Positions 6,074-7,730 of a DNA stretch of 7,730 nucleotides are shown here, piece after piece. Within the stretch, counting starts at the first letter, position 1, and every line of letters starts with the position of its first letter. Source of the DNA: an uncultured Porphyromonas sp. (GTDB lineage Bacteria; Bacteroidota; Bacteroidia; Bacteroidales; Porphyromonadaceae). A program made the translations under genes and the position numbers. The notes under the pieces are model-generated. The model did no database searches. It was not told the origin of the DNA and saw only the letters and a list, made by a program, of their open reading frames with translations. The stretch is taken from positions 1 through 7,730 of the forward strand of contig CAMBHQ010000036.1 in the NCBI GenBank assembly GCA_945867245.1, in the 5' to 3' direction.

Positions 6074-7162
6074 ATGGCAACAGACAACGATTTGCTTAGT
6101 CGTATAGAGAGCTTGGAGATACGTTTCGAGGAAATCACCTCCCTTATCACGGCTCCGGACATCATTGCAGATCAGAAGCGCTTTATGAAACTCAGTAAGG
6201 AGTACCGAGACCTAGAGCGTATCCTTGCCAAAGGAAAGGAATATCGCAACCTACTCGGCAATATAGAGGAGGGGCGCGAGACACTAGAGACCGAGAGCGA
6301 CCAAGAGTTACGTGCTATGGCGCGCGAGATGATGAGCGAGGCCGAGGAGCGTATCCCAGGTCTTGAGGAGGAGATTAAGCTACTGCTCATCCCCGCAGAC
6401 CCAGAGGACGAGAAGAACGTCGTGATGGAGATCCGTGGTGGCACAGGTGGCGACGAAGCCGCCATCTTCGCTGGCGACCTATACAAGATGTACGTGCGCT
6501 ACTGCGAGAGCCGTGGCTGGAAGTGCGAGGTAACGAGCATGAGCGAGGGCACAGCAGGGGGGTACAAGGAAATCATCTTTAGTGTTACTGGAGAGGGTGT
6601 CTACGGCATCCTCAAGTACGAGAGTGGCGTGCACCGCGTACAGCGTGTACCTGCTACTGAGACGCAGGGGCGTGTACATACCTCAGCAGCCTCGGTAGCC
6701 GTGCTGCCCGAGGCCGAGGAAGTGGACGTAGTCCTCAATCCTGCCGACATTGACTTCCACACCTCACGCTCTGGGGGCGCTGGTGGTCAGAATGTGAATA
6801 AGGTGGAGACGAAGGTGCAACTGACCCACAAGCCTACGGGCATTGTCGTGGTCTGTCAGCAGGCACGTACACAGCTAGCCAACCGCGAGCTGGCCATGCA
6901 GATGCTACGCACCAAGCTCTACGATATAGAGGTGTCTAAGCACAACGAGGCTATCGCTGCCAAGCGTAAGACCATGGTATCTACCGGAGACCGCTCTGCC
7001 AAAATCCGTACCTACAACTACCCACAGGGACGAGTTACCGATCATCGCATCAACCTAACGCTATACAACCTAGGCGCCATCATGAATGGCGAGGTACAGC
7101 CTATTATCGACGAGCTTATTATCGCCGAGAATATCGAACGAATGAAGGAAGCTGCACTATAG
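6074..7162 (+). CDS. prfA: Peptide chain release factor 1
   Basis: Class I release factor that reads UAA and UAG in the ribosomal A site and triggers peptide release. The 362 residues match the usual length of about 360. The N-terminal helical domain is rich in charged residues (about 1-105). Next come [19 protein letters not shown] (118-136), the codon-reading PAT motif (193-195, in [10 protein letters not shown]) that marks RF1 rather than RF2 (which has SPF), and the GGQ motif (237-239, in [14 protein letters not shown]) whose glutamine is methylated and enters the peptidyl transferase centre. The [20 protein letters not shown] block near the C terminus is typical. It lies 52 bp after purM and 24 bp before pyrF with no hairpin between, so all are probably co-transcribed. 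Its own stop codon is TAG, read only by RF1. Confidence 0.98.
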   Translation: MATDNDLLSRIESLEIRFEEITSLITAPDIIADQKRFMKLSKEYRDLERILAKGKEYRNLLGNIEEGRETLETESDQELRAMAREMMSEAEERIPGLEEEIKLLLIPADPEDEKNVVMEIRGGTGGDEAAIFAGDLYKMYVRYCESRGWKCEVTSMSEGTAGGYKEIIFSVTGEGVYGILKYESGVHRVQRVPATETQGRVHTSAASVAVLPEAEEVDVVLNPADIDFHTSRSGGAGGQNVNKVETKVQLTHKPTGIVVVCQQARTQLANRELAMQMLRTKLYDIEVSKHNEAIAAKRKTMVSTGDRSAKIRTYNYPQGRVTDHRINLTLYNLGAIMNGEVQPIIDELIIAENIERMKEAAL

Positions 7163-7186
7163 GGTTGTGGCATAAATATCTCGATT

Positions 7187-7730
7187 ATGACTAAACAGGA
7201 ACTCTTTGAACAGATTAAGCGTAAGAACAGCTTCCTCTGTATTGGCTTGGATACGGATGTTACCAAGATACCCGCCCATCTACTGGAGGAGAAGGACCCC
7301 GTATTTGAGTTCAATAAGCGTATCATTGATGCCACGGCACACCTCTGTGTAGCCTACAAGCCTAACCTCGCTTTTTATGAGAGTATGGGCTCCTTCGGCA
7401 TGAAGAGCTTCGAAGAAACGGTCTACTACATCCAAGAGAAGTATCCCGATATTTTCATCATCGCTGACGCTAAGCGTGGCGACATTGGCAACACTGGGGA
7501 CCAGTACGCCCGTAGCTTCTTCGAGAACCTAAACATCGATGCAGTAACCATCTCGCCCTACATGGGTAAGGACAGCGTACTGCCGACGCTCAAGTATCCC
7601 AACGCCTGGACGATACTACTAGCGCTGACGAGTAATGCAGGCAGCGAAGACTTCCAGATGATGCAGTCTGCCGACGGGGAGTATCTTTTTGAGCGCGTCT
7701 TGCGTATCAGCAAAGACTGGGGGACTAGTG
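7187..7730 (+). CDS. pyrF: Orotidine 5'-phosphate decarboxylase, type 2 (cut by right edge)
   Basis: Last step of de novo UMP synthesis: OMP to UMP plus CO2, in the cytoplasm. The first 181 residues are present; the type 2 enzymes I know of are about 270-280 residues, so roughly the last third is off the window. Motifs are FLCIGLDTD (16-24), [10 protein letters not shown] (56-65) with Lys58, and [12 protein letters not shown] (92-103) with the catalytic Asp94, Lys96 and Asp99, followed by ISPYMGKDS. The N terminus and the long IGLD...DIGNT layout fit the type 2 (group 2) family. ATG 7187 is the first in frame and lies 24 bp after the prfA stop codon, consistent with an operon. Nothing in the visible part is damaged. 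Confidence 0.96.
   Translation, partial: MTKQELFEQIKRKNSFLCIGLDTDVTKIPAHLLEEKDPVFEFNKRIIDATAHLCVAYKPNLAFYESMGSFGMKSFEETVYYIQEKYPDIFIIADAKRGDIGNTGDQYARSFFENLNIDAVTISPYMGKDSVLPTLKYPNAWTILLALTSNAGSEDFQMMQSADGEYLFERVLRISKDWGTS

Noticed and set aside
6172..6679. Minus-strand open frames inside prfA
   Set aside because: Serine/arginine-rich products from reading the release factor gene backwards; not credible proteins.
1..7730. tRNA, rRNA, insertion sequence, prophage or defence genes
   Set aside because: No cloverleaf-like segment, transposase, integrase or other relevant motif was found by reading both strands; the window is mostly housekeeping genes.

Overview
The window reads as an ordinary stretch of a Bacteroidales chromosome, most likely Porphyromonas or a close relative. 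The evidence is an N-terminal SusC/RagA-type TonB-dependent transporter, Bacteroidetes-style promoter elements (TATCTTTG at three gene starts, one with a TTTG -33 box 20 bp upstream), no clear Shine-Dalgarno sequences, and a PurM protein of the long Bacteroidales form followed by prfA and pyrF. The genus is inferred from sequence feel; no database was searched.

Layout. On the minus strand, positions 1-851 hold the first 283 residues of a SusC/RagA-family transporter, with its own promoter about 150 bp upstream. Upstream of it, and separated by a strong 19-bp hairpin terminator, lies gpmA (phosphoglycerate mutase), also on the minus strand. A 543-bp divergent region (1926-2468) follows. It carries the gpmA -7 element, three tandem 23-bp units each containing an inverted repeat, a long imperfect palindrome, two diverged copies of a roughly 45-bp palindrome-bearing sequence, and a 13-bp hairpin. 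On the plus strand come an Old Yellow Enzyme-family flavin oxidoreductase (2469-3653), a terminator-like hairpin and a second dyad. They are followed by a tightly packed run of four genes: a secreted GH73-type glucosaminidase with two LysM-like repeats (3843-4823), purM (4855-6021), prfA (6074-7162) and the 5' part of pyrF (7187 to the right edge). The gaps in this run are 31, 52 and 24 bp, with no hairpin in them, so it probably forms one transcription unit driven from the TATCTTTG element at 3817-3824.

How the genes fit together. gpmA is central glycolysis; purM and pyrF are de novo purine and pyrimidine synthesis; prfA is translation termination; the glucosaminidase remodels the cell wall; the SusC protein imports an unknown nutrient. 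These are mostly growth functions and nothing here amounts to a recognisable defence, mobile or secondary-metabolite system. The part least explained by known features is the gpmA/oxidoreductase intergenic region, above all the 3 x 23-bp array at 2047-2115, which looks like a multi-site operator or an iteron-like element.
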